A stretch of 64,000 nt of DNA. Source: Mycolicibacterium sp. BiH015. Its GTDB lineage: Bacteria > Actinomycetota > Actinomycetes > Mycobacteriales > Mycobacteriaceae. Position numbers and translations under genes: made by a program. Below, piece after piece: positions 54,055-63,104 of the stretch (position 1 is its first letter; each line of letters opens with the position of its first letter). Where the stretch lies: positions 124,001 to 188,000 of the forward strand of contig NZ_JAQGCZ010000010.1 of NCBI RefSeq assembly GCF_027706845.1. The letters run 5' to 3'. The notes beneath the pieces are model-generated. The model ran no database searches and was not told where the DNA came from. It worked only from the letters and a program-made list of their open reading frames with translations.

Positions 54055-54912
54055 ATGACTGCGATCGCCGCCTACCGAGGGCCGTTACGCACCACGAACC
54101 TGCATGTCGATGACACCGGCGGCGACGGCCGCCCGGTCGTGTTGATTCATGGGCGGCCTCTGACCGCCGATTCGTGGGCTCCCCAGGTCGGTGCACTGCG
54201 CGACGCCGGCTACCGGGTGGTCACCTACGACCGCCGTGGGTTCGGACGTAGCGACAAGCCACTGATCGGCTACACCTACGAAAGCCTTTCCGACGACCTG
54301 TCCGCTGTGCTGGAGGAACTCGATCTGCGGGACGTGACCCTGGTCGGCTTCTCGATGGGCGGCGGAGAGGTCGCCAGTTACTGCGCCCGTAAGGGCACCG
54401 AACGTATCCGGAGTGCGGTGTTCGCAGCGTCGGTGACGCCGTTCATGCAGTATCGCAAGGACAATCCCGAGGGTCCGCTTGGCAAAGTGGAGGCCGCGAA
54501 GATGGCGGCGGCGCTGACCGCGAACCAGGACTCCTTCTACGAGCAGATGATGACCGATGTCTTCTCCGTCGACGGCCGCCTCGCGATCACCGGAGAGCAG
54601 CGGCGGTGGGCTCTGCAGATGTGCGGCGAAGCGAGTAAGGCGGCCGCGCTTGCCTGCATGGCGGCCTTCGGCGGAACAGACTTCCGCGAGGATCTACCGA
54701 AGGTGACGGTGCCGAGCCTGGTCATCCACGGTGACAGCGATGCGACGGTGCCGTTCGAGGGTTCCGGCCGGCGCACGCACGATGCGTTGCCAGACAGTCG
54801 ATTACATGTGATCGCCGGTGCGCCTCATGGCATTCCCATCAGCCACGCCGATGAGTTCAACGACGTTCTGCTGACATTCCTGGCCGACGATTTCACCAAA
54901 CACGGCACCTGA
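54055..54912 (+). CDS. Alpha/beta hydrolase (chloroperoxidase-like)
   Basis: A 285-residue hydrolase of the non-haem haloperoxidase/esterase group. VLIHGRPLTADSW carries the oxyanion element, Ser in GFSMGGGEV, Asp in GDSDATVPF and His in GAPHGIPI. YDRRGFGRSDKP is typical of the group. No signal peptide. It may hydrolyse an ester or lactone; the natural substrate is unknown. ATG 54055 has GAGGAGAGG at 54034. Confidence 0.9.
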   Translation: MTAIAAYRGPLRTTNLHVDDTGGDGRPVVLIHGRPLTADSWAPQVGALRDAGYRVVTYDRRGFGRSDKPLIGYTYESLSDDLSAVLEELDLRDVTLVGFSMGGGEVASYCARKGTERIRSAVFAASVTPFMQYRKDNPEGPLGKVEAAKMAAALTANQDSFYEQMMTDVFSVDGRLAITGEQRRWALQMCGEASKAAALACMAAFGGTDFREDLPKVTVPSLVIHGDSDATVPFEGSGRRTHDALPDSRLHVIAGAPHGIPISHADEFNDVLLTFLADDFTKHGT

Positions 54913-54928
54913 TAGCGCTTTTGAATCC

Positions 54929-56299
54929 TCACCACGCCAGAGGCGCATCGGGTGACACGACGTCCATGTCGAAATCGTGACCGCGGTGGGTGTACGTCTC
55001 GCCGATCTCGCTGGTTTCGCGCACGTCACGGAATCGAATCGGTCCGCTGCTCCATCGCTGCACCCGATGCGTCGCCCACGAGGCGCGGCAGAGCAGTGAC
55101 GCCTCGTCGTGGTGAACCTCGACGGACGCAACCCCGGCCGCTGATGCGGCCGTGACGATCTCGGCGACGGCATCGCGCGGCAGCACCGGGCGACCGGCCA
55201 GCGTGATCACCACCCGACAACGGCGCCGGACCGCATCAGGCGCGGGGCCGATCCGGATGCGTGGATCGTCGGTGCGCAGTGCGCGCAGCAGGCTGTCGGC
55301 GCCCGCGCCCGAGACGAACAGGCCCACGTCCTGACCGAGGAAGCACGCGGCGGTGCGGACCAGGGAGCCCGGACCGTGGTCTGCGGCATCGATTTCGACG
55401 GCGACTTCCGGGATGTCGTAACGAAGTCCGTGGGCCCTCGCCTCGGGGTCGGGGACCAGCCGCGACACAGCAAGTGCCTCGGCGTTCTTGGCGGCAGTGC
55501 GGCGGATGACATCCCGTCCCGCCCAGTCGGCTCCGTTGTGCCACGCGACGGCATCCCGCGCATGGTGCAGGACGGCGCCACACGTCAGCGCGCGATGCGC
55601 GAACTCCCAGTCCTCACCGCCATACTGGTCGAACGACTCGTCGAATCCTCCGCAGTAGTCGAATAGCTCGCGACTGCAGCACATCACCGAACTGATCACA
55701 TACCGATAGGAACGGTGATCGACATCGAGCAGGTTGTGGGACCGTTCGTAGGCATCGCTGAGCCAACGTGGCTCGTCGAGAATACGGGGACCGTGACGTC
55801 CCGACCACCACTGCGGCAACTGGTCGGGGGTCCAGCCGGTCAGGTCGGCGTGACGCCGTCGTCCTACCACCAGCGCGTCCGGCAGCAGCGAGGGCAGCCG
55901 CACCAGGGCGCTGAGGTAGTGCGGCTCCGGCACCGTGTCGGCGTCGAGGAAGCACAGGACCTCGGCATCGGTGTGGCGGACGCCGAGGTTCCGCGCCGCG
56001 GCAGCGCGAAAACCTTTGTCCCGCTGACTGACTACCGAGCATCGCAGTGACGCGGCTGAGACGTCGGGCGGTTGCGGCGACCCGTCGTCGCAGACGACGA
56101 CGTCGATGAGTTCGTGCGGATAGTCCTGACTCCCCAGCGCCGCCAGAACGAGGTTCAGCTCGGCCTGCTGGTCGTAGAAGGGTACGACAACCGCAACAGT
56201 CGCCGACCGGCGAAGGGGCTGTCGGTCGAGCAGGTCCCAGCGATTGCCGGGGACGACATACCGGCCGTCGGTCAACGGCAGTGCATTCAGCGGGGTCAT
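54929..56299 (-). CDS. Glycosyltransferase family 2 with extra C-terminal domain
   Basis: A 456-residue GT-A transferase. N-terminal VAVVVPFYDQQAELNLVL, DVVVCDDGSPQ, and CFLDADTVPEPHY (DxD metal site) are GT2 motifs. YGGEDWEFAHRALTCGAVL carries the ED motif of the acceptor side. A further 150 residues, beginning around AAKNAEALAVSRL, form a second domain I do not recognise. The start overlaps the upstream GT4-like stop as ATGA. Last gene of a three-gene minus-strand operon. Cytoplasmic; donor sugar unknown. Confidence 0.88.
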   Translation of the reverse strand: MTPLNALPLTDGRYVVPGNRWDLLDRQPLRRSATVAVVVPFYDQQAELNLVLAALGSQDYPHELIDVVVCDDGSPQPPDVSAASLRCSVVSQRDKGFRAAAARNLGVRHTDAEVLCFLDADTVPEPHYLSALVRLPSLLPDALVVGRRRHADLTGWTPDQLPQWWSGRHGPRILDEPRWLSDAYERSHNLLDVDHRSYRYVISSVMCCSRELFDYCGGFDESFDQYGGEDWEFAHRALTCGAVLHHARDAVAWHNGADWAGRDVIRRTAAKNAEALAVSRLVPDPEARAHGLRYDIPEVAVEIDAADHGPGSLVRTAACFLGQDVGLFVSGAGADSLLRALRTDDPRIRIGPAPDAVRRRCRVVITLAGRPVLPRDAVAEIVTAASAAGVASVEVHHDEASLLCRASWATHRVQRWSSGPIRFRDVRETSEIGETYTHRGHDFDMDVVSPDAPLAW

Positions 56300-57285
56300 C
56301 GGCGACATTCCGCGAAGAAGCTCCAGTAGTGGCGCGCGACATCCGCACCGGTCGGGCTCAGCACCGTGCCGGCCGTGAGCCACGTCGATTCCGGTGTGGC
56401 CAAAGCGTATTCGATTGCCGACCGTAGACCCGCCGCGGTGTCGGGATACAGCGTGAGAGAACCCGGGTTGCGCTCCTCGAACTCCGACGTGTAGCGGTGC
56501 TCAGGTGCCAACGGACGTCGACCGGCCGACAGCCAGGAGTTGATCGAACCCGACGCTGAGATGTGCCTGTGGGCCACCACAGGGACGGAGACCCGCTGCA
56601 GCATTGCCGGCACCTCGGAGTCAGCGATATAGCCCGTGACGCGGAACGTGACGCCTCGGCGCCGGGCAGAGTGCTGCAGATCGATCGCCACATCGTCATG
56701 GCCGCGTGAGGTTTCGCCGATCGCCAGCATCTCGGCACCTGCAGGCAGCGCGGCAAGCACCTCGGCGTGGCCCTTGCCCGGATAGATGTAGCCGAACACG
56801 CCCACGGTCCGGCCGCAGGCGCGGGCGGCAGGAGCGCAGGTCAGCGGATCGATGGGCAGCGGGATGACCGTGAGGCGCGATGGCTCAATGCCGCAGTCGC
56901 GCAACAGTTCGCGCTCATGATGGCTGCTGACGACGACGCCGTGGCATGCTGCCGACACGGCGGCGTACGCCTCGGTCCTGCGCGCGAAATTCTTGCCGTC
57001 GGACGGTTGAGGTACGTCGTGGAGCGTCACGGTCACCTTCCCCCTGGCCGCAGCTGCCAGGGACGCGACGTTCTCGGCGGCGACTTCCGGACTGTCCCCG
57101 AACAGACGATCGGTGAACTGGAGATGGACGGCGTCGGCGCGAAGCGGCAGCGACACGCTGCCGTGATGCGCGGTCCACTGTCTGCACACATCGAAGCCAT
57201 CCGTGCGCATCCGGCGATGGAGATCCCAGCCGAATCGGACGACGCCGTGCGGGCGCGGTCCGACGAGCAGATGTGTGACGGTCAC
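56296..57285 (-). CDS. Glycosyltransferase, GT4-like (GT-B fold)
   Basis: A 329-residue transferase beginning THLLVGPRPHGVVRFGWDLHRRM. Features: HLQFTDRLFG and VVVSSHHERELLRDCGIEPSRLTVIPLPID near the domain boundary, RTVGVFGYIYPGKGHAEVL at the nucleotide-sugar domain, and GSINSWLSAGRRPLAPEH, where GT4 proteins bind the donor phosphate and ribose. GTG 57285 overlaps the WcbI-like stop (GTGA). It is translationally coupled on both sides, so it belongs to one biosynthetic unit. Confidence 0.85.
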   Translation of the reverse strand: MTVTHLLVGPRPHGVVRFGWDLHRRMRTDGFDVCRQWTAHHGSVSLPLRADAVHLQFTDRLFGDSPEVAAENVASLAAAARGKVTVTLHDVPQPSDGKNFARRTEAYAAVSAACHGVVVSSHHERELLRDCGIEPSRLTVIPLPIDPLTCAPAARACGRTVGVFGYIYPGKGHAEVLAALPAGAEMLAIGETSRGHDDVAIDLQHSARRRGVTFRVTGYIADSEVPAMLQRVSVPVVAHRHISASGSINSWLSAGRRPLAPEHRYTSEFEERNPGSLTLYPDTAAGLRSAIEYALATPESTWLTAGTVLSPTGADVARHYWSFFAECRR

Positions 57286-58232
57286 GACGCGGCGGAGACG
57301 GTGAGAAGCCCGAGGATATCCATCATCTCTGCGTGCCTGGCCATTGCGAGCTCGACAAAGTCGGGATTGGCTGCATACCAATTCAGCTGTGCCCCATGCA
57401 CGCTGTCGACGGACAGGCGAGCGCCGTCGTGCACCCAGTGGCCGCGTGGCGCGGCATCGAGAGCCAGGGCGGTGAGTACGCGTGGTTCCAAGGGTGCGTG
57501 CACGGAATCCAGGAGGGTGCGGCTGATCGTGGGCACCGGGAGGCGCAAACCTCCGGCGTCCAGGACTCGGCGTCCGAGTGCTTCCAGGACGGGGTTACCG
57601 GGATGATTGATGGTGTGAGCGGCCTCGGCCCCGCATTGTTCGAGGACATCCGAGATGCCCACGTCGCAGTCACGCCGCTCACGCCGCTCGAGCTCTGCGC
57701 GACTGGCCTGCGCGGCGGCGCGCAGTTGTACATCCGTCACATCGACGTCCCACACCCCGGTGGGGGACAGTCCGGCCCGGGCGGCAGCCACCGTGCGCAG
57801 ATCGTGATAGGGGACCACCGGCGGAACCACCGAGCGGTCGGCGGGGTGCCGGACGATGGCCTGGAACGGGTACAAGCCCGCGTACCGGATCACTGGCCAT
57901 CGAATGCACGTCGCGGACGGTGAAAGCCGTTCTGCCAACTGCGAAGTGCCGAGTGGGAGATCCCGGTATCCGGCACGTATGGGCTGGCTCAACAGCATCG
58001 TGGACGTCGCGAGCAGCGTGTCGAGGTACGGCAGATCGCGGCGACCGATCTCGTGTACCGGAGGCATTCGCACGGTGCGGTACGGCCGGTCCGGCACCGC
58101 ATCGAGTACCTGTCTGAGCGCTTCGGCCTGACAGTTTCCGACGACGAGCCACAGCGGGCGGTCATCGGGCGGCGCGGCGTCCTCGCCGTAGAAGGCGGCG
58201 TAGTGCTTCCGGCGTCCCGTGTCGGAGTTCAC
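57282..58232 (-). CDS. WcbI-like polysaccharide acetyltransferase
   Basis: A 316-residue protein with the WcbI signature near the N-terminus: LWLVVGNCQAEALRQVLDA (GNCQ). WcbI proteins occur in capsule loci and are thought to be CoA-dependent acetyltransferases with a SGNH-like fold. YPFQAIVRH and the HPGNPVLEALGRRVL region fit the family's C-terminal part. First gene of the operon; GTG start at 58232. Divergent from the plus-strand glycosyltransferase by 105 bp. Confidence 0.8.
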   Translation of the reverse strand: MNSDTGRRKHYAAFYGEDAAPPDDRPLWLVVGNCQAEALRQVLDAVPDRPYRTVRMPPVHEIGRRDLPYLDTLLATSTMLLSQPIRAGYRDLPLGTSQLAERLSPSATCIRWPVIRYAGLYPFQAIVRHPADRSVVPPVVPYHDLRTVAAARAGLSPTGVWDVDVTDVQLRAAAQASRAELERRERRDCDVGISDVLEQCGAEAAHTINHPGNPVLEALGRRVLDAGGLRLPVPTISRTLLDSVHAPLEPRVLTALALDAAPRGHWVHDGARLSVDSVHGAQLNWYAANPDFVELAMARHAEMMDILGLLTVSAAS

Positions 58233-58337
58233 TCAGCGAGGTTACGTGCACACCGACCCGGGGTAGAGTCCGGTTACGCATTCGTCGAGCCAACGGCGGG
58301 CCATTTTTTCTGCCCGAGTGTCGTCCGACGGAGGTTG

Positions 58338-59402
58338 ATGTTGATTCGATTGGCGTCGGTTCCTGCCGCCCATCCCTTCGTCGGCGCCACGACCGATCCC
58401 GCGCTCGTCTCACTTCTTCCCGACCCGGTTCCGCCAGGGGCGACACTGCCCGGCCAATGGTGGCCACCACGTTGGCTAGACCCCGGCTATCTACGCGAGC
58501 GCATCCACGAAATCGACGTTCTCCATGTTCATTTCGGATTCGAAGCGGTCACCGTCGGCGATCTTCGTGCGGTCGTCGAGGTGTTGCGCGAACACCGGGT
58601 GCCACTCGTGGTCACGGCGCACGACCTGGCCAATCCGCATGTCGCGGACCAGGCGCCCCACGAAGCCCGACTCGATCTACTCCTGCGCGAAGCCAGCGCG
58701 GTGATCACGTTGACGAGGGGCGCGGCGTACGCCATCGCGCAACGGTGGGGAGTAGAAGCGATGGTGCTACCTCATCCGCACCTGCTGCCGGCCGAGTACG
58801 TGGGTGCCCGACGCGTGACGAGGGCGGTCCCGGTGGTCGGGGTACACGGAAAGTTCTTGCGCGCGAACGTCGATCCGTGGCCGATCATGGATGCGCTCGT
58901 GGCCGCCGAATGGACGGTTGATGTCGCACTGCGATTGGACCTCGACGAGAAAGCCCTCCTGGTGCGGCGCCCCGAGCGTGCAGTGCCGGATCGGCTGGCG
59001 GCCTACGATTCAGCTGGGGTCGACGTGCGAGTGCACCCGCCTTTCTCCGACACCGAACTCGTCGACTACCTCGGCCAGATCGATGTGATGGTGCTGCCGT
59101 ACCGGTTCGGCACCCATTCCGGTTGGGTGGAGGCGTGCTTCGATGCCGGGGTGCACCCGGTGGTTCCGGACTGCGGGTTCTTCAGCGAACAGCACGCTTC
59201 GGGTGTTTTCGTTTTCGGTCCCGGCGAGTTCGAGCAGGCCGGCCTCGTGCACGCCGTCGAGGGTGCGGTGTTCCAGGTGCGCTCCACTTCTGGGCTTGAG
59301 AATCGTGCCCGCCGGCATGGGCGGGTGAGCGAGCGGAAAGTTGTGCGGGGTCACGTCGTCGACATCTACCGGCGCGCGCTGGCAGCACGGACCGCTGCGT
59401 GA
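58338..59402 (+). CDS. Glycosyltransferase (GT-B fold)
   Basis: A 354-residue protein. VLHVHFGFEAVTVGDLRAVVEVLREHRVPLVVTAHDLANPHVAD and LLREASAVITLTRGAAYAIAQRWGVEAMVLPHPHLL fit a GT-B N-domain; VVGVHGKFLRANVDPWPIMDAL begins the C-domain; VLPYRFGTHSGWVEACFDAGV matches the donor-binding region. GGAGG lies just before the ATG at 58338. Opens a two-gene plus-strand unit with the methyltransferase, divergent from the WcbI-like operon. Confidence 0.84.
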   Translation: MLIRLASVPAAHPFVGATTDPALVSLLPDPVPPGATLPGQWWPPRWLDPGYLRERIHEIDVLHVHFGFEAVTVGDLRAVVEVLREHRVPLVVTAHDLANPHVADQAPHEARLDLLLREASAVITLTRGAAYAIAQRWGVEAMVLPHPHLLPAEYVGARRVTRAVPVVGVHGKFLRANVDPWPIMDALVAAEWTVDVALRLDLDEKALLVRRPERAVPDRLAAYDSAGVDVRVHPPFSDTELVDYLGQIDVMVLPYRFGTHSGWVEACFDAGVHPVVPDCGFFSEQHASGVFVFGPGEFEQAGLVHAVEGAVFQVRSTSGLENRARRHGRVSERKVVRGHVVDIYRRALAARTAA

Positions 59403-59438
59403 GCGGGCCGAGGATGCAGACAGGAAGGTGGGTCGGCA

Positions 59439-60050
59439 GTGAATGACGCGATGACGGGATTCGACCGCCCGGTGCAGACCTGGCGCGACATTCCCGGGTG
59501 GTTTCAGTGGCGGGAAGGTCAGGAAGAAGCCGCCGAGTTCTTCGCCGACGGGGATCGGTTCGTCGAGGTGGGCTGCTACCTGGGACGCAGCATCTGTTCA
59601 CTGGCCGAGGTGATGGGTGCGCACGGACTCGACGTCGAGATCATCGGCGTCGACTGGGCGCGGGGAAGCGGGCCCGAAGGCCCGGCTGAGGTCAACGCCC
59701 ACGGGCCCGCCGTCGAGTTCGGCGGGGGCACCATGGCCGGACTGCTGCACCGCAATCTGATCGCCTGCGGTGCCGCCGACGCGGTGCACCTGGTGATCGC
59801 CGATTCGGTATCGGCGGCGAAGCTCTTTCCCGACGAATCCCTGGCATGGGTGCACCTCGACGCGCGACACGACTACGACAGCGTCTGCGCCGACATCGAG
59901 GCCTGGCGTCCCAAGGTGCGGTCCGGCGGATGGCTGTCCGGCGACGACTACGACAGCTGGAACTGGCCGGGCGTGGTGCAGGCCGTCGCCGACAGTCTCG
60001 ACGGGGCCGCGCCGTGGTGCACCGCACAGTGGCGGTGGCTCAAGCCTTAA
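59439..60050 (+). CDS. SAM-dependent methyltransferase (Methyltransf_24-like)
   Basis: A 203-residue methyltransferase: FADGDRFVEVGCYLGRSICSLAEVM is SAM motif I, IIGVDWARG carries the acidic residue, and SLAWVHLDARHDYDSVCADIEAWRPKVRSGGWLSGDDYDSWNWPGVV is the Methyltransf_24 ending. Such enzymes often O-methylate sugars in polysaccharide loci. GTG 59439; GGAAGGTGG upstream. It follows the GT by 36 bp. Confidence 0.88.
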   Translation: MNDAMTGFDRPVQTWRDIPGWFQWREGQEEAAEFFADGDRFVEVGCYLGRSICSLAEVMGAHGLDVEIIGVDWARGSGPEGPAEVNAHGPAVEFGGGTMAGLLHRNLIACGAADAVHLVIADSVSAAKLFPDESLAWVHLDARHDYDSVCADIEAWRPKVRSGGWLSGDDYDSWNWPGVVQAVADSLDGAAPWCTAQWRWLKP

Positions 60051-60055
60051 GCAGC

Positions 60056-60075
60056 GCCGCGATCAGGACCGCGGC
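60056..60075 (+). terminator. Hairpin after the methyltransferase gene
   Basis: GCCGCG and CGCGGC arms with an 8-nt loop, starting 6 bp after the TAA stop. No T-run. It closes the glycan cluster before the opposite-facing TetR gene. Confidence 0.5.
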
Positions 60076-60127
60076 AGCAACCCTTGCGACCTGTTCATCC
60101 ACCCCCGAAGGTGCTCGGCTGATGGTG

Positions 60128-60718
60128 CTAGACCGGGCCGTCGGCGCGTGCGTCGTAGGGCGGTCCGAGGAATCGCCGCACCATGTGTTCCTCGGTATCG
60201 GCATCCGCAGGCGGCCAGCAGCACAGTGCGAGAAATGTGCGGATCAGCCACTGTGAAGCAACGGGATCGGGTGTAGGGAGTCCGACCATTTCGTCGGCGA
60301 GGCGGGTGACGACAGCCGACTTGGTGAGCCACTCTTCACCGGGGAGGCTGGTCATTGAGCGCATGATCTTTGCAAGCGGATCGGCTCGCAGTTGCTTCAA
60401 CGCGACCGTGGTGGCGGTGACGACGCGTTCCGCGCCAGTCAGCCCGTCGATCGCGTCGCGGACCGACTCGAGCACGCCTTCGGCTTGCCGGCTCATCACA
60501 GCGTCGCGGATAGCGGTCTTTCCTCCGGCGTGGCGGTAGATGGTCGCGGGCGAACAGTGCACCTTCGCCGCCAGCGCGTCGATACTGAAAGCGTCGTATC
60601 CGTGCCGGGACATCAGATCGGCGGCTGCGGCGTAGATCCGTTCGGTGGCCACGGCGTGGCGATCCCGCCCGATCAACCAATCGTCAGTAGTCGATTCCTG
60701 CCGCGAATTCACCACCAC
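60128..60718 (-). CDS. TetR family transcriptional regulator
   Basis: A 196-residue regulator. The HTH at about 22-68 includes ERIYAAAADLMSRHGYDAFSIDALAAKVHCSPATIYRHAGGKTAI. The C-terminal domain contains WLIRTFLALCCWPP. Three consecutive GTG codons at 60718 leave the exact start open. Divergent from the cytochrome P450, with an inverted repeat in the spacer, so it probably represses the P450-SDR-lipase unit. Confidence 0.9.
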   Translation of the reverse strand: MVVNSRQESTTDDWLIGRDRHAVATERIYAAAADLMSRHGYDAFSIDALAAKVHCSPATIYRHAGGKTAIRDAVMSRQAEGVLESVRDAIDGLTGAERVVTATTVALKQLRADPLAKIMRSMTSLPGEEWLTKSAVVTRLADEMVGLPTPDPVASQWLIRTFLALCCWPPADADTEEHMVRRFLGPPYDARADGPV

Positions 60719-60730
60719 GTTTTATCACTG

Positions 60731-60756
60731 TGAGAAGAACTAACGTCGAATTCTCA
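60731..60756. promoter_or_regulatory. Inverted repeat in the TetR/P450 spacer
   Basis: TGAGAA (60731-60736) and TTCTCA (60751-60756) are perfect six-base arms 20 bp centre to centre, 13 bp from the TetR start. A TetR operator is the likely role. Confidence 0.5.
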
Positions 60757-60874
60757 GTCAATGCGCTGGTTGATCGCGTTGCGTGAGAGGGCTGCCGGTG
60801 TGCTCGCGGCGATGGAGTTTTCATGTTTGTCGCGCGTCGTTGACGCAGATGCACGCACCGTCCACCCTGGCCCC

Positions 60875-62086
60875 ATGACCCTCTTGGCAGACGCCACCGA
60901 CTTCTTCGGCACAGAAGCCTTGCAGGACCCGTATCCGCTGTATGACCGGATGCGCGAGCAATCGCCGGTGCAGCGCATCGGCGATTCCACGTTCTACGCG
61001 GTCTGCGGGTGGGACGCCGTGACGGAAGCCGTCAACCGTGTCGGGGACTTTTCATCCAATCTGACCGCGACGATGGTGTACCGCGACGGCACCGTCACAC
61101 CGTTCGACATGGGGCCGTTGGGCGGCCCGCAGCATGCCCTGGCTACCGCAGACGACCCACTACACGATGCACACCGCAAGCTGCTGGTGCCGCACCTGGC
61201 CGCCAAGCGGATACGTGTCATCGAGGAATTCGCCGAAGCGACGGCTAGAGAACTGTGGACGCAAGGCTTGAGCCACGGCCGCATCGAGTGGATGAGCGCC
61301 ATGGCAAATCGGCTCCCGATGATGGTCGTGGCCGACCTGTTGGGCTTGCCGCAGGACGACGTCGAGAAGCTGATCCGACTGGGCTACGCCACCACCACTC
61401 TGCTCGACGGCGTCGTGAGCCAGGCCGAACTCGACGCCGCAGGCGCTGCGGCAATGGAGCTGGCCGGCTACGTCATGGAGCATTTCGCCAAGGCCGGCGA
61501 GAACCCCGCGCCAGAGCTGATCGGCGACCTGGCGGCCAAATATGCCTCTGGCGAGGTGGAGCAGATGCCGGCGATGGCGATCATGCTCACACTGTTCAGC
61601 GCGGCAGGCGAATCCACCGCCTCCCTGCTGGGCAGCGCCGCATGGATCCTGGCTACGCACAGCGACATTCAAGAACAACTCCGCACCCAGCCCGAACTAT
61701 TGGGTGCGTTCATCGAGGAGGCGCTGCGGTACGAGTCCCCGTTCCGCGGGCACTACCGGCATGTGGTCCGCGACACCACACTGGCCGGAGTCGATCTGCC
61801 CGCGGATTCGCACCTGCTGTTGATGTGGGGAGCGGCCAACCGCGACCCCCGGCACTTCGAGAATGCCAACGAGTTCCGCCTCGATCGCAAGGGCGGCAAG
61901 GGACACATCACATTCGGCAAGGGCGCCCACTTCTGCGTCGGCGCCGCGCTGGCTCGCTTGGAAGCCCAGATCGTCTTCCGGACACTGCTGGACCAGACCA
62001 CCTGGATTGAGGCCGCCGACGTCGGCCAATGGTTACCCAGCATTCTGGTCCGTCGACTCGATCGATTGGAACTGGCTGTCAGATGA
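60875..62086 (+). CDS. Cytochrome P450
   Basis: A 403-residue soluble class I P450. The I-helix oxygen-binding stretch LFSAAGESTASLLG, the ExxR pair in EALRYES, and the haem loop FGKGAHFCVGAALARLE with thiolate Cys354 are intact. It needs ferredoxin and reductase partners that are not in the window. Start ATG 60875. It probably hydroxylates a lipid, terpene or steroid-like substrate; the adjacent SDR and esterase suggest hydroxyl-to-ketone oxidation and ester cleavage as later steps. Confidence 0.94.
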   Translation: MTLLADATDFFGTEALQDPYPLYDRMREQSPVQRIGDSTFYAVCGWDAVTEAVNRVGDFSSNLTATMVYRDGTVTPFDMGPLGGPQHALATADDPLHDAHRKLLVPHLAAKRIRVIEEFAEATARELWTQGLSHGRIEWMSAMANRLPMMVVADLLGLPQDDVEKLIRLGYATTTLLDGVVSQAELDAAGAAAMELAGYVMEHFAKAGENPAPELIGDLAAKYASGEVEQMPAMAIMLTLFSAAGESTASLLGSAAWILATHSDIQEQLRTQPELLGAFIEEALRYESPFRGHYRHVVRDTTLAGVDLPADSHLLLMWGAANRDPRHFENANEFRLDRKGGKGHITFGKGAHFCVGAALARLEAQIVFRTLLDQTTWIEAADVGQWLPSILVRRLDRLELAVR

Positions 62087-62183
62087 CCGAGCGCGTGCGA
62101 CGGACGTCTGCCGTCCACGCGAGTTGCTCTGCGCTGCGTGAACTTTCGCGCTGTCCGCAATCGCGATCGATGAGGTTGTAAGG

Positions 62184-63104
62184 GTGTCGAAGGCTACATG
62201 GTCGGAGAATGACGTTCCGGATCAGTCTGGTCGCGTCGCCGTCGTGACGGGCTCCAACACGGGCCTTGGGTTGGACACCGCACGGGTCCTCGCGGAACGC
62301 GGCGCGCGGGTGGTGTTGGCGGTGCGCAACCCGGACAAGGGCGAGGCGGCATGCGAGAGAATTCGTCGATCGGTGCCCGACGCGGACGTGTCAACGCAGC
62401 TGCTCGATCTCGGCTCGCTCGAATCGGTGCGCACAGCGTCGGCCGAACTGCGTGCCGCCCACCCGCGGATCGACTTGCTCATCAACAATGCGGCGGTGGC
62501 GTTCCCGCCCAAGACGACGACACCTGATGGGTTCGAATTGCAGTTCGGCACAAACCATCTCGGCCACTTTGCGCTGACGGGACTGCTGCTCGAGAACATG
62601 CTCGGCGTCCAGGGGGCCCGAGTGGTGGTGGTGGCAAGTCTGGACCACAAGCTCGGCGGTGCCATCCATTTCGACGATCTCCAGTGGGAGCGTCGGTACA
62701 GCGGTGCGCTGGCCTACGCTCAGTCGAAGCTGGCTAACCTGATGTTCTGCTACGCATTTCATCGACGGCTGGTCACGGCGGGCGCGCCGCTGATGACGGT
62801 AACGGCCCACCCCGGCTATTCACACTCCGAGCTCTTCCGCAACATGTGGAAACCGGCCCAGGTGATGATGAAGTACACGGACCGTTTCATCGGCCAGGAT
62901 CCCGCGAAGGGCGCACTGCCACAGCTGTACGCCGCGACGATGCCTGATGTACAGGGTGGCCAGTACTGGGGACCGGACGGATTTCTGGAGATGGCGGGCT
63001 ACCCGACACTCGTCCGTTCCAGCAAGAAGTCCTACGACCAACAGGTACAGGAACGGTTGTGGACCGTGTCCGAGGAGTTGACCGGTGTCACGTATCCGGT
63101 CTGA
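62184..63104 (+). CDS. Short-chain dehydrogenase (retinol-dehydrogenase-like)
   Basis: A 306-residue SDR: GRVAVVTGSNTGLGLDTAR (cofactor), NNAAVAF, FGTNHLGHFALTGLL, and the catalytic YAQSKLANL. The FELQFGTNHLGHF signature is the retinol/protochlorophyllide dehydrogenase branch. Basic residue after beta-2 (AVRNPDK) favours NADP. GTG 62184 follows the P450 by 97 bp. Its 3' end overlaps the downstream lipase by 20 bp. Confidence 0.92.
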   Translation: MSKATWSENDVPDQSGRVAVVTGSNTGLGLDTARVLAERGARVVLAVRNPDKGEAACERIRRSVPDADVSTQLLDLGSLESVRTASAELRAAHPRIDLLINNAAVAFPPKTTTPDGFELQFGTNHLGHFALTGLLLENMLGVQGARVVVVASLDHKLGGAIHFDDLQWERRYSGALAYAQSKLANLMFCYAFHRRLVTAGAPLMTVTAHPGYSHSELFRNMWKPAQVMMKYTDRFIGQDPAKGALPQLYAATMPDVQGGQYWGPDGFLEMAGYPTLVRSSKKSYDQQVQERLWTVSEELTGVTYPV

